Shown: in pieces, positions 1-10,731 of the stretch | Layout: every line of letters starts with the position of its first letter | Position numbering within the stretch: position 1 is the stretch's first letter | Assembly: GCA_002964805.2 (NCBI GenBank) | Contig: PUDQ02000020.1 | Coordinates: forward strand, 310,001-374,000 | Source of the DNA: Trametes villosa | Lineage: Eukaryota > Basidiomycota > Agaricomycetes > Polyporales > Polyporaceae | DNA length: 64,000 nt | Reading direction: 5' to 3' | The notes under the pieces: generated by a model | Databases searched by the model: none | Seen by the model: only the letters and a program-made list of their open reading frames with translations | What the model was told of the DNA's origin: nothing | Position numbers and translations under genes: made by a program

Positions 1-2539
1 TCTCTTCACGGTGAAGTGAACTTCTAGCGTCATTGTCGCTCCAGGTATGTCATGGACAATGGACATCGAGTCGGCTATCGGTTATGCGAACCGCGGCAGG
101 CGCGAAAAACCTGATGTGGCTCCAAACCTCCTGCTCCAACCTGTGCCCGTATTTCCGCTACCAGCTGCAACTGTGGTGAACATGGACGATGTCCGGAACC
201 CCGCGTAACGCGTTTGTGGGCTCTGCATACGTGCTTCCGAACACTCCCGGATTCCGGCGTCTAGCTTACCGGCAGTAGGCGCCGGACGTCGCACGTCCAA
301 TCAACGTCGACATGTTACCTCCTCGACTCTACAGTAGTCGACTCTACAGCGGTGAGTTCAAGCTGGTGCAGGTACCTATTGCCATATACCTTATACTCCT
401 ACCGACAGAAGTTTGGAGCACCCACATTGAGGAGCTTGAGAACGTTTCAACGGGGCTTCCTTTTGGAGGAGGCCACGATCGCTCCAACTCCGTGTAAAGC
501 ACACCATATCTGGGTGCCAGAGGTAGGCGACTAATCCCTTGAAATACAAGACTTGTCCTGAGCAACAGTCGGGTTGTCTAGTTCACCTCAACGTACATCC
601 CCGCTCGCTCGAGGAGAGCCGCGTCAACGGTGTATGTGCGGTTCATTGTAGTACTTCGCCGAGTCGAGCGAAGGAAGCTTTCAGAAGGAGCTCTCAGGTC
701 GCACGCGTTGGAAACCGCTGCAGGCTCGGAACACCTATAACCCTACGCGCTCCATGCGTACAAGAAACTCACAATGATTTACCGATACATGGATTGCATG
801 GATGACTGGTCATCGGAGACCTCGGCGTTGTGTCTTCACGGTACGCATACTTTGACATGGGACGAGCGACTGATTGCACAGCGTGAACGGGCACAAGCAC
901 ATCCAACACCCGCAACTCATGCTCTAAAATACAGACATGGCGTCCCCGGTCTCGCCGGACCCTGCAACGGCCCTAGGAATCAGTCTCAAGCTCGTCAAAA
1001 AAGACGATGGCCGTGGTATCGTTGCTGCCGCTACCACCTCGAGGCGTGCGTTCTCCTCATACATGGGCCCGACGATGCTTGTGCTGGCCAAGTAGGCTCG
1101 CGGGACACCCACGCGACGTCATCTGCGCCGACGCTACCCACACGCCGCGCGGAATAACCTCGAGCCCCACACTGCTCCCTTTCCCGGAAGTGCCGCCGTG
1201 GGAGGGTCGTCGAGACGGAGAGTGTGAGGTGCGTTCAGGTTGCCTCGAATTCGAGCGGTTGCCGCCCGCGAGCGCGGACTGAAATACGGCGAGTCGTCTC
1301 CGGTTCAGCAAGGCCTGGGCCATGGCTAATCGGCGTGGGCGATGGGCTACCCGTGCGCCACGGTCTGGGAGGTGCAGCGCGCGCGCCGCGAAGAGCGAGT
1401 TTCCCGGATGCTGAGCGGGCCGTTGCCGTCCGCGTCGCATCTCGTATAGCATGCGTGCGTGGTGGTCGTCCACCTCTCCCGCCAGGGACCATCACCGTGC
1501 CTCTGCGACGACGCTGACAGAACACGCCTGGAGTTGGAGGGGCCGCGGTTGCGTGCCTGAGCCGGGGGTGGCACGCCTGTTAATTATACCGTACCTCGCG
1601 TCGATGGCCCTCGAGGGCACTTCTCGAAGATCTGAGACGGGATTTACGACCCCGGGGACGTGCATGACGGCACCGCCGGGAGTGTTATCTCATGTAAGTT
1701 TAACGCAGACCTCCTATGCTCCGTGCCAAGCCCACGTTGCGAGGGCCCGCTGTGTAAGTACCTCGCAGGTTACAGGTTGCATCTCATCATGCTGCGTCCC
1801 CAAGGTAGCCCACGATTCGGAGGAGGCCTTCGTACAAATTTTCATTGTTGAACGCTCGGAGAAACTGGCCGCGCACTGTCATTACGAAGCTGCGAATGGG
1901 TTCGGAGGGATTGCTGGGTGTGAGAGAAGCCGGCGGCTGGCGGATGGAGGATGGCAACGACTCTAAGTCGCTGTGGCGACGGGGCCGTCGAGAGCAGCGG
2001 CCCGGGCGGCAGCGGCGTTCGATAGAGCTTTCTGTTCTGATCGCCCCATGCTCGCCCATATTGCATCCCACCCGCGGCCTTGTATCAAACTAGCTCCCTA
2101 TGGGAGTACAAGGCGAGGAGGACGACCCACGCTGGCGGCCTTGTCTCTCTCGCGGTCAGATATACGCTCGAGCCAGCGGGCGTCTCGGCCAGGTCGCGCT
2201 GAAGTGGACGGGTGAGCCGTCCCAGGTCCGATGCTCGTACGCCGGGTCTTGGATGATCTTCCGGATAATTGCAGATGGGGCTGCCGATGGGCCCTGGCCA
2301 TCAGGAACGGGGGATCGTGCGCTGGCTGGGTGGGCGCGGAGCGGTCTTTGACGTGTGTAACCTGGCAACGCGAGCTCGATCCTACACACCTTCCGCCTTG
2401 GGCGTGCCATGCTCTCCCCAGCCGGCCCATTCGCTCGCCCTCGACGGCCATCTACCGACGCTGGCCCCGGAACGCGGCTGCCGGCCATGAATCTCAATCT
2501 GATCGCGACACATGCCCGCGCGCACGAGGGCCCGGATTT
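1..2539. other. Intergenic, no gene recognised
   Basis: I find no reading frame with family similarity, plausible splice chain or codon bias like the neighbouring genes. Open frames here are short, overlap on both strands and look like chance in GC-rich DNA. The right end is the promoter of the secreted-protein gene that starts at 2773. Confidence 0.5.
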
Positions 2540-2547
2540 TATAAAAG
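2540..2547 (+). promoter_or_regulatory. TATA box of the secreted-protein gene
   Basis: TATAAAAG lies 226 bp upstream of the ATG at 2773 and is followed at about 2570-2610 by a pyrimidine-rich tract, a common layout in strongly expressed fungal genes. The element is directly visible; transcription from it is inferred. Confidence 0.6.
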
Positions 2548-2772
2548 GGCGCGGCAGCCCGCCCGCCGGCCTCACCTCTTTCTCCCCCTCCCTCCCTGCT
2601 CTTTCCTTCAAGACCTTCACTGGTTCGTTGAACGGCCGGCCTTCTGCCTTCTTCTCGAGACCAGGTGTCACTCCACTTTCGTCGGTGCCATCCAGTGCAG
2701 CCCGTTCGCCTCCCCTCGTTTGAGCAACATCGTCCCCTCTCCGCTAGTACCCTTCTTTTTCGCTAGTCGACC

Positions 2773-4868
2773 ATGATGTTCTCCAAGTCTCAGGCCGCCC
2801 TCCTCGCCCTCTCCGTCCTCGCCGCCACCGAGTCGGCCTACGCCCGCATCCGCTGGCTCGAGCGCGATGACAAGCCCGTGTTCCTCCACCCCCGCCGTTT
2901 CGGCCAGGAGCACCCCGCCGTCATCGAGAAGCTCGCCTCCGCTTGCGAGGGCCAGACCTGCGGTACCCTCTCCGGCGCGGCCATCACCCCGCTCCTTGCT
3001 GCTCAGCCCGAGTGCTCGCAGCAGGACATGGCCGACCAGATCATCGGTACGACACTTCTCCCATAAATGAAAGAAACAATATGTGCTAATTCCGCTGCTC
3101 AGATGCCGCGCAGAAGTTCGACGATGCCACCAAGAAGAACATGATCGCCATCGCCATCGAGTACCGCCAGGCGGAGAAGAACACCCCTCCCGTAAGTGCC
3201 TGATCCGCCCTCTTCTCCCGCGCCCGCCCGCTTCTCACATGCGCCGCTTTTCATTATAGGACTTCACGACCAACCCGCCCACGAACCGCAACTCCGTCTT
3301 CTGCCAGAAGGCGCCCAAGCACGCCGAGCTCAACGGCCTCGTGCAGGCGCAGGACCCCGCTAACGACCCCAACCTGTTCTTCGACCCCGCCACCGGCAAG
3401 TCCGTTAAGAAGGGCTCGCAGGCGAACACCTCGCCCTTCGGCGGCGCGGCGTCCGGCAGCTCTGGTGCTGCTGCCACTACCACCGGCAACCTCGCTGTCC
3501 AGACCTCCGCTGCGGCCACTGCCACCGATGACTGCGAGGTAGGCATATTTGACACAGACAATGTTGAGAACGAGTCCTGATCAGCGACATTTTAGACCGT
3601 TGTCACCGTCACCGTGACTGCTGCCGCCGCTGCCACCTCCGCGGCGGCTGCCACTCCTGCGGCCGGCTCCAGCGCCATTGGCAACTTCGGCAAGTGCACT
3701 GTCCCCCAGATCGAGTTCGGTGTTGGCTTCGACAACCGCAAGGAGACCTCCTTCCAGCCCGTTGACAAGGGTGTGTACCAGCTTCTCTCACTTTGCCCTT
3801 TCTTTGTATTGACGAGAATGTGTTCCAGCCTCGTTCAACCACGGCTCTGCGCAGAACATCGACATCATCACCCAGTTCGTCTGCGACACCCTCACGAACA
3901 GCTGCGGCGCCGACCAGACCGCCAAGGACACCTGCCAGAAGGCCCGCGCCGCCGCGGACACCGTGACCGCCAAGACCGGTGGCCAGGCTGACGCGTTCAA
4001 CGCCGTCTTCGGCATCACCACGCAGTTCGCGGACGTCGCCTCCATCGACGACCAGGGCCGCACCGTCGCGGGCACCGGCAACGCGAACGCGTCCACCGGC
4101 AACAACGCGGCCACCGGCGGCGCTGCTAGCGGCTCCGGCGCTGCCTCTGGCTCCAGCGGCATCGGCTCCTTCGGCTCGTGCTCCGTCCCGCAGATCGAGT
4201 TCGCGACCGGCTTTGACAACCGCAAGGAGACCTCCTTCCAGCCCGTCGACAAGACCTCGTTCAACCACGGCTCCGCGCAGAACATCGACATCATCACCCA
4301 GTTCATCTGCGACACGCTCACCAACAGCTGCAAGGCCGACGCGACCGCCAAGGCGACGTGCCAGTCCGCGCGCGCGGCCGCCGACACGAAGACCGCGAAG
4401 ACGGGTGCCCAGGCCGACGCGTTCAACGCCGTGTTCGGTGTGACGACCAACTTCGCCGCCGTCGCGTCCGTCGATGACCAGGGCCGCACCGTCGCCGGCA
4501 CCGGCTCGGGCGCCGCCGCCGCTGCCACCTCCCCTGCTGCTGCCGCCACCACCGCCGCTGCGACGAAGACCTCTGCTGCCGCCCCCGCTGCCACGACCAC
4601 CGCCGCCGCCGCCGCCGCCGCGGGCAACCTCCAGAAGTTCACCGGCGCGCTCGGCGGCGTCACGCCCCCGGCTGTCACCAAGAACGGCGACGGCTCGTTC
4701 CAGGTCGACGGCAACTCGTCGTTCAAGGACGTCAAGAACGCCCTGACGCGCTCGTGCGACGTGCAGCACAACAAGTGCGCCAACGCCGCGAACGCGTCCG
4801 GCAACAAGGGCGACCTCACCGTCTCCGCGTGCGGCACCCAGCAGACGCAGTGCGAGGCCGCGAACTAA
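2773..4868 (+). CDS. Secreted protein with duplicated module
   Basis: Five exons (2773-3046, 3103-3191, 3260-3538, 3596-3770, 3829-4868) give 618 residues; all four introns are 56-68 bp with GT-AG ends and closing phases. A signal peptide ends near residue 24 (...ESAYA). An N-terminal domain of about 150 residues (CEGQTCGTLSGAAI onward) is followed by Ala/Thr-rich linkers and two near-identical modules. Each begins C-x-VPQIEF, continues FDNRKETSFQPVDK and SFNHGSAQNID, and ends DDQGRTVAGTG; they start near residues 248 and 388. A final domain of about 80 residues with several cysteines begins FTGALGGVTPPAV. The build is that of an abundant secreted or cell-wall-associated protein. Similar proteins occur in Agaricomycetes to my knowledge, but no function is established, so I do not assign one. 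Confidence 0.88.
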
Positions 4869-5702
4869 GTTCTCCTTAGTCCCTCCCTCCCCCCCCCTCC
4901 CTTCCCTGAGGCGCGTGCTGGATACCCCCTTCTTCCCCTGGCGAGCCGAGGGCCCCCACCCCACCACACGATGAGACTTGCTTTTCCCCGATCCCGAGGG
5001 TCGCTGGCTTATGGCTCCTACCGTACACTGCCCCCCATCAGCCCGGGCGTTGCGCTGTTTTAGTACTACACTACTTTCTTTTCACTGCGGCTTCGCGCTG
5101 CGCTGTAGCACGTACTCGATGCACCTGCTCGACTTTGTACTTGACACTCCTTACTACCGGTCTTCAGAAAGAGCATACCCCCAAACAACCCTTCTGCGTG
5201 TGCCTGTGTGATAAGCCGTGTACGATGGACGAGGCTCTGTGAGGCTGCCGCACAACAAAAGCTGTGGTAAGTTAACGACGTGCTCGAAACACCTAGCATG
5301 GCGGGGCGCATTTCCATCCATATAACCAGCTCGCAACTCCTGTACAGTTCAAGTGGCGGAGAAAGCGGTATAGCGATCCCGGGGAACTATGTATGCCTCA
5401 CTCAAGCAGAAAACCGCAAGTCTACATCGACTCCGGACTTGGCGAGAATTGAGATCTGAGAGGCGGTGGTGTGCTATTCGCGCGCGGTTATGTAACTACA
5501 AACAGGCCCTACTGGTACAAGCGAATAAACTATAGACGACAGCCCAGAGCGAAAGCAACAAAACGAGGGTGGTGCACTCTAAACCAAGAACTAAAGGCGC
5601 GGCGGCCCGCCCGGGATGTACGCTAGCTAGATCGTCCCCCAATCCCTCCCCATCCCTCTTCTCCACCTCCGCGTTTTCGTCCTTCACTCCCTTCCTCGCG
5701 GC
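4869..5702. other. Convergent 3' intergenic region
   Basis: Lies between the stop of the secreted-protein gene and the stop of the OMA1-like gene on the other strand. It starts with a C-rich, probably 3' untranslated stretch. I see no gene in it. Confidence 0.5.
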
Positions 5703-8317
5703 TCACGAGCCTTGCTGCGCCGCCTTCGCCTGTTCAGCATCCCGCTTCGCACGTGCGGCCGCACGCTCCTCCTCCCAGCGCCCGAGCTCTGCCTTGAGCT
5801 TCGTGACGCGCACCTCATGCACCGGGTGCGTCTCGCCCATCCAGCGGCGCGTGAACGGGATCGCGTCGCCCGTCGCGGGCGGCGCCGCCTCCGCGCGCGT
5901 CGGCGAGCACTCCGCCGTCTGCGGCGTGTCCTGGCGCTCCTCCCAGAAGCGCGCCGCGTCGCGCGGGTCAAAGCCTGCGTGCGCAAGGATCCTGCGCAAG
6001 AAGAATTAGCGGAGAAGAGAGGAGGGAATGGGCAGCAGGCTTACCGAGCGGAGACAATGTCCGCCTCGACTTCTTGCTTCGAGCTCGTGCAGTACTCGGA
6101 GAGCTGCGAGAACTCGCCCGCGCTGGCCTTGCCCACACTCGCCAAGGCATCATTGATGAATGGCCCGACTGCATCAAAATGTCAGTGAGACAGCAAGAGT
6201 CGACGAGATCTAACGGACTCACAGAGCATAGTGACAGGGAAGAGGAAGGCGCGGACAGCATCTGTCACGATCGACAGCACGCTCGGCCAAACGATGGACC
6301 CCGACGAGAGCGTCTCTATGTGGTGCGAGAGCACGAGATGCGCAAGCTCGTGCGCAAGCAGCGTCGCGAGCTCCGCCGTCTGTTGCTCCGTCGGCACCGG
6401 GTGCGGCGGCGGACGCGCCCCCAAGCCAAACAGCTCCGCCAGCCACGACCGTGGCTCCGGCTCCGGCACAGGCCCCTGGTTGCGCGAGAGCACCTCGTCG
6501 AGGAACCCGGAGAACACAACGATGCCTCCCCCGCCGTCGGGCCCGAAGCCGTACGAGAACGCGTTGGACGCGTCCGGCTTGTCGATCACGAGCAGCGAGT
6601 ACGGCGGGCCCGCGATGACGTGCGGCGACGGCGGGCACACGCGCGCGCACGTCGCCTCCGCGAGGCGACGCAAGTACTCGCTCCCGCGCGGGCGCGGGCG
6701 CAGCGGGTACTCCGCGGGCGGCGGGAGCGGGATGTCGTCGGGGCCGCAGTCGACCCAGTGCGTGCAGAGCTCGTCCTCGCGCGCGAGCACGGGGATCGCG
6801 CCCTCGAGCCGGCGCAGCGTCTCGCGGATCCACGTCAGGCGCCAGTCGGTGGGCGGGATGATGTTCGGCGCGCCGTCAACGGAGAGGATCTCGCCGACGG
6901 CGCGGTACCAGCCGGGGCCGGCGAGCTGGTTCGCGATGTCCTCCTCTTCTTCAGGGGAGAGGAGGATGATCCTCCACCTGCGGGGGGAGAGATAGCGCAT
7001 CAGCGACTGCGCTGCGCATGGACGGAATTCGTCGCAGCTTTCGGCTCCCGCAGATCTTAGTCTGAAATTCGGAAGCCTCCCTTCCAGCGGATTTTGCGTC
7101 AATAGACCGTTGCATTTCTACAAATACTGCTTAGGGGGGATCCTTAGAGCGAACCACCCCAAATCGGTAGGTCGAGCCACGTCGCACCACGGCGTGCCAC
7201 GGTCTCGAAGCTCTCACCGGCTTGTGCTGTGGCAGGCGAGGGTCGGCGCCCTCGACCGGGTGAGTTCTCTGCTCGCGCCCTGAGACTGATATTACCCGCT
7301 CAGGACGGTGCGAGGGAGTGCTACGCGGTTAATTGAACGTTCAACTCGAGGTGATTGCCCTGTATTCCGAGCACGAGCACGAGCAGCGAGCACTGTTCGG
7401 CCAGCGTTCGCAGCACGGCGTGGCACGTGTGCATAGGGCGCGTTCGGACCATGAGCAGCGCAAAATGTGAAAGGCCCCCCAATGTGATATTCGCTGTGTA
7501 ATCAGCTCATGACAGCCTTGCAAGCCTCGACAAGGCTATCATGAGTTAATTGCCAGGGGTGGTCGTCCATTAAGACGGGCGTGATGCTTGCGACTCAGAG
7601 GCCGGAGACACACTCACCTGCCCGTGAGCGGCGTGCGTTCCAAACTAGCGATGATGGTCGCCCAGAAGATGATTATGGGGATGAAGATGAGGATATGGAA
7701 GAGGACGGTGTTGACGCGGATCTTGCGCAGCATCTCCTCGCGCTTCTCGACGAGCTCGGGTATCTTGTGTTCGTCCGCGACACGGATGAGCTTCTTCGAG
7801 CGCAGGTTGCCGAGCAGCAGGATGGGCACGAAGGTGAGCCCTATCCGCGCGGCCATGCGTGCGACTTCGAGTGCCGAAGACGTCTTGCGGTCAATGAAGC
7901 AAAGGGAGGTCAGTACCCCGTTCGGGCGGGAAGGCTGCAGGACCACGTCATACTCACTTTGAGTAGTCCAGCAAGCAAAGGCAGAGGGTTGATTTCATTT
8001 CGTCGTGTTGCATGGAATGCCCTCGTTGAGCCCGCTTGTAAGTGAGGGGCACCAAGTGGCCGGCCAGAAGGCGAACTCCGTGCGAGAACTAGTGTGTGGA
8101 AGCCCCGACCAGCAGAGTAGGATATCCGCGTCGCTCGAGAGGTGCCAGATAGTGTAGATAGTGTAGCCTCCGCACGACAATGGACAGCAGAGAAAGGCCT
8201 GGCGGTAGAGGAGATAGCAAAGCGTGTAGGGGCCGCCCTAGCCCATTCTTGCAGACCACGAGACGATGAGGGGCGGGGTGCGGCGGGGGATGCTGCGCGA
8301 AGAGCTGACCGCAACAT
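5703..8317 (-). CDS. OMA1: OMA1-like mitochondrial metallopeptidase (M48)
   Basis: Five exons on the minus strand (8317-7958, 7883-7618, 6977-6223, 6168-6045, 5991-5703) give 597 residues. OMA1 is an inner-membrane zinc peptidase that cleaves dynamin-like fusion factors and acts in mitochondrial quality control. The zinc motif HELAH is at residues 418-422, and a downstream EADIVSARILAHAGFDP stretch supplies the third ligand and the usual M48C tail. The long Ser/Arg-rich N-terminus ending RAFHATRRN resembles a mitochondrial presequence. Hydrophobic segments lie near residues 133-147 and 179-198, followed by LERTPLTGRWR. The third exon is separated from the second by 640 bp, about ten times the other introns, yet the joint restores the conserved TG-RWR junction. 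The ATG choice is the first in frame; extra 5' splicing within the presequence is possible. Confidence 0.85.
6978..7617 (-). other. Oversized 640-bp intron in the OMA1-like gene
   Basis: The donor (GTGAGTG at 7617) and acceptor (CCGCAG ending 6978) join the frame at T-G-R-W-R. The other introns of this gene are 53-74 bp. The interior holds no reading frame with similarity to known proteins. It contains a strong inverted repeat at 7506-7545 and a short CGAGCA-type direct repeat near 7367-7393. Confidence 0.75.
7506..7545. repeat. Inverted repeat (hairpin) inside the intron
   Basis: The arms CTCATGACAGCCTTG (7506-7520) and CAAGGCTATCATGAG (7531-7545) pair at 14 of 15 positions around a 10-nt spacer. 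The transcript of the host gene could fold here. The role is unknown; it may be a remnant of a small mobile element. Confidence 0.75.
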
Positions 8318-8948
8318 AGTACATCGTTGGACGCATGCAAGGCGGGGGAGGAGGAGAGATGAGGGGGAGCAGCCCCTGGCGGACCCGACGGGCGGGGCGA
8401 ATGCATCGCTCGCCTCTCGATCTCCGACTCATCCTGCCAGATAGACGCGCCAGCCTTTGCTGTGCCCGGCATCTCCTCCGCATTATCTCACCCCCTCTCG
8501 TAACTCCTTCCGCCCCGCCCGCTCGGCTAGTAAGATTCTCGCGATAGCCTCACATCGCTCGCTGTGGGCTACAGTCCACAGCGCAAGTCTTGAAGGCCCG
8601 CTGAAGGTGCAGCGAACTCGTCCTTGAAGCCAAGAGTCCAGAGATCAGCGCACTCTCGATGCCCTGCGCACTCGAGTCTTCACCTCCACTTTATCTGACA
8701 CACCCAGGGTGATCGCAGCAGGCTGTGCAAGAATACGAATACTTGTCCGCGGGGATACCACCATGGGGTCCGTGCTTGAAATACCTTGGTGATTCACGCT
8801 CGCAAATTGTTGGAGTACCTGGCCAGTCGCCCATTGGCGAAAGCTTGAAGGCCTCCTGTGGAGGAGCATCTGCTTGACACGGGTTCTTTGCATGTGCGTA
8901 CTATACACTACATTCACATCCAAGCGTTCTCTGGTATACGGTAGCCGA
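8318..8948. other. Intergenic region holding an SVF1 relic
   Basis: Lies upstream of the OMA1-like ATG and downstream of the SVF1 stop. Apart from the SVF1-like fragment near 8665-8735 I see no gene. Confidence 0.5.
8665..8735 (-). pseudogene. Relic of a duplicated SVF1 last exon
   Basis: Read on the minus strand this stretch encodes PAAITLGVSDKVEVK, closely matching PAGIIPGVSDKVEVE in the intact last exon of SVF1 (8949-9062), and the DNA is about three-quarters identical over roughly 50 bp. No further exons or intact frame accompany it, so it looks like the end of a decayed tandem duplicate. The limits are approximate. Confidence 0.6.
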
Positions 8949-10399
8949 TCAGGAGATAAACGTCGCCTCGTTGTACAGCGTGCCCTCAACCTCCACTTTA
9001 TCAGATACGCCCGGGATGATCCCAGCGGGGAGGTTGACATGCAGAGTCGAGGGGTTTTGCCACTGCGATCAGACGATGGTCGCGCGGTCAGCGCATATCC
9101 GTTTCAACAGCTCCGTCCGCGTGCTTACCTGGTAGATGTACGGCTTCGTCCCCGCAACGTAGTTCACCATCGTCTTGATCACGTACGGGATCTCCGCCAG
9201 CACGTCGACCTTCTCAATCAGGCCCTTGTACGCCTCTGGCGTCCCGACATCGACCGTCGCAGTCGCGTCCACCGGGCCAGGCGCATCGGACAGGATCGAC
9301 GGCGCAGCCCAGCGGAACGTCAGCTCCGTCGGCGCGTCGTACCCAGTCTCCGCGTCGTGCGCCTTCTTCGTGTGGATCGCCCGCGAGATGACACCGCTCT
9401 GCGCGTACTCCTCGTCCGGGTACTTCGTCTCCGCCGTAACCGCCGCAAGCTTGCCCCCCAGCACGAGGCCGCCCACGCTGACGGTCACGAAGCCGGACCC
9501 AGCACCCTTGCGGCCATACGCCTCCGTGGTCGTGAAGTCCATCTGGATGGCGGACACGCCGCCGTGCTGCGGGCTCTGGAAGAGCGCGAAGTTCCAGCGG
9601 GCGGCGACGAGGTTCGGGCGCATGCCCTGGATGGCGTGCACGAACATGCCCGGGCCCTTCGCGGTGATCGCCTGGCCCTTGTGGACGATCATGCCCGACG
9701 CCTGCGTGCGCGGCCAGAAGCGGTGGATCACGTACCCCTCCGCATTCTTCGGGTCGGGCCCGAAGTACGAGAAGCCGCCGTTCGGGCCCTTGCCGACCTT
9801 GAAGCCGGGCGCGGACGCGGCGCGCGCGATGTCGAGCGTGATCTGCAGATCGTCGCCCAGGTTCGCGGTGAGCAGGTACGACTCGGGCGTGTCCGAGCCG
9901 GGCTTCGCCTTGTGCGTGATCGAGAACTCGTCCGCCTTGCTCGACCGCTTGTCGAGCCCGGGCGGGGGCGTCACGAAGTTGGTGACGTTGATCGACTTCC
10001 ACGTCCGCTCCTTCGTGTTCGGGTTGTAGATCTTGCAGGTGAACTGGATGGTCGGGTACCACACGCTGAGAGGGGCGGGCGGTCGGTCAGGCGCCAGCGG
10101 TCCCGTAACATCAATGCAGGACGCACCCAACCGCTGAATGGATAACCTGGCACATCACGGAGGTCCCGTCCTCCAGGAAGTGATAGAAGGTCTGGGTCTC
10201 AACCGCGAAGCCGCCGGGGCACGCCCACTCCGTGTCCTTCGGCTCGAGCTCGCCAAAGAGCTCCTCGGGCTTGTACGCCGAGGAGACGGGGTGGAAGTTG
10301 GGCGCATGGGGGTCGGCCGGGGGCGCGGTGCTATGAGACTGTGAGGATTGCCACGCATGCGGACGCAGGCGCGACTCACGAGAAAAAGGAGGAGAACAT
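8949..10399 (-). CDS. SVF1: Survival factor 1 (Svf1 family)
   Basis: Four exons (10399-10380, 10330-10127, 10065-9129, 9062-8949) give 424 residues. Svf1 proteins are lipocalin-like and in yeast support survival under oxidative stress and non-vesicular ceramide transfer from ER to Golgi. The N-terminus MFSSFFSSTAP is the short membrane-binding helix of the family. The body carries the family blocks KDTEWACPGGFAVETQTFYH, VGVWYPTIQFTCKIYNP and VNYVAGTKPYIYQ, and it ends EVEGTLYNEATFIS, so it is full length. The first coding exon is only 20 nt. It is divergent from the F-box gene starting at 10732. Confidence 0.93.
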
Positions 10400-10731
10400 G
10401 GTGGTTGCGGGTCGAGCTGGAGCCGCGACTCTCCGTTACGCCCCTCGCTGCTTATACCATTACGCTTGCCGACTCACGTAATGAGCTAATCACTGCAAGC
10501 CCGTCCCGATATGGTAGTCCGTACAGGGTCTCCTCTGACCACCATCTCCTCCTCATTCTACGAGACAGTGTCGTGCAAAGCAAGCGGCTCCCAGCTACTG
10601 TGCCACGTGTGATTGTCGATATTGCTCTAGGGGTCAGTGTATAATTTACGACTCGGGAATCTGACCTCCGTACGCCTCGGGTCGCGACGCACCCATCTCT
10701 AGCGCCAGGTAGTACACGGACGACCTGCAGA
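10400..10731. promoter_or_regulatory. Shared divergent promoter, SVF1 / F-box gene
   Basis: The 332 bp between the two opposed start codons must hold both promoters and 5' leaders. I see no convincing TATA box for either gene. Confidence 0.45.

Noticed and set aside
3609..4967. A 452-codon open frame antisense to the secreted-protein gene
   Set aside because: It is a shadow of the Ala/Thr-rich, GC-biased sense exons, spans two introns of the sense gene, and encodes Arg/Gly/Ala-rich low-complexity sequence with no family blocks.
9175..10029. A 284-codon plus-strand frame and a 282-codon minus-strand frame overlapping SVF1
   Set aside because: Both are shadows of SVF1 exon 3, which has full family similarity in its own frame.
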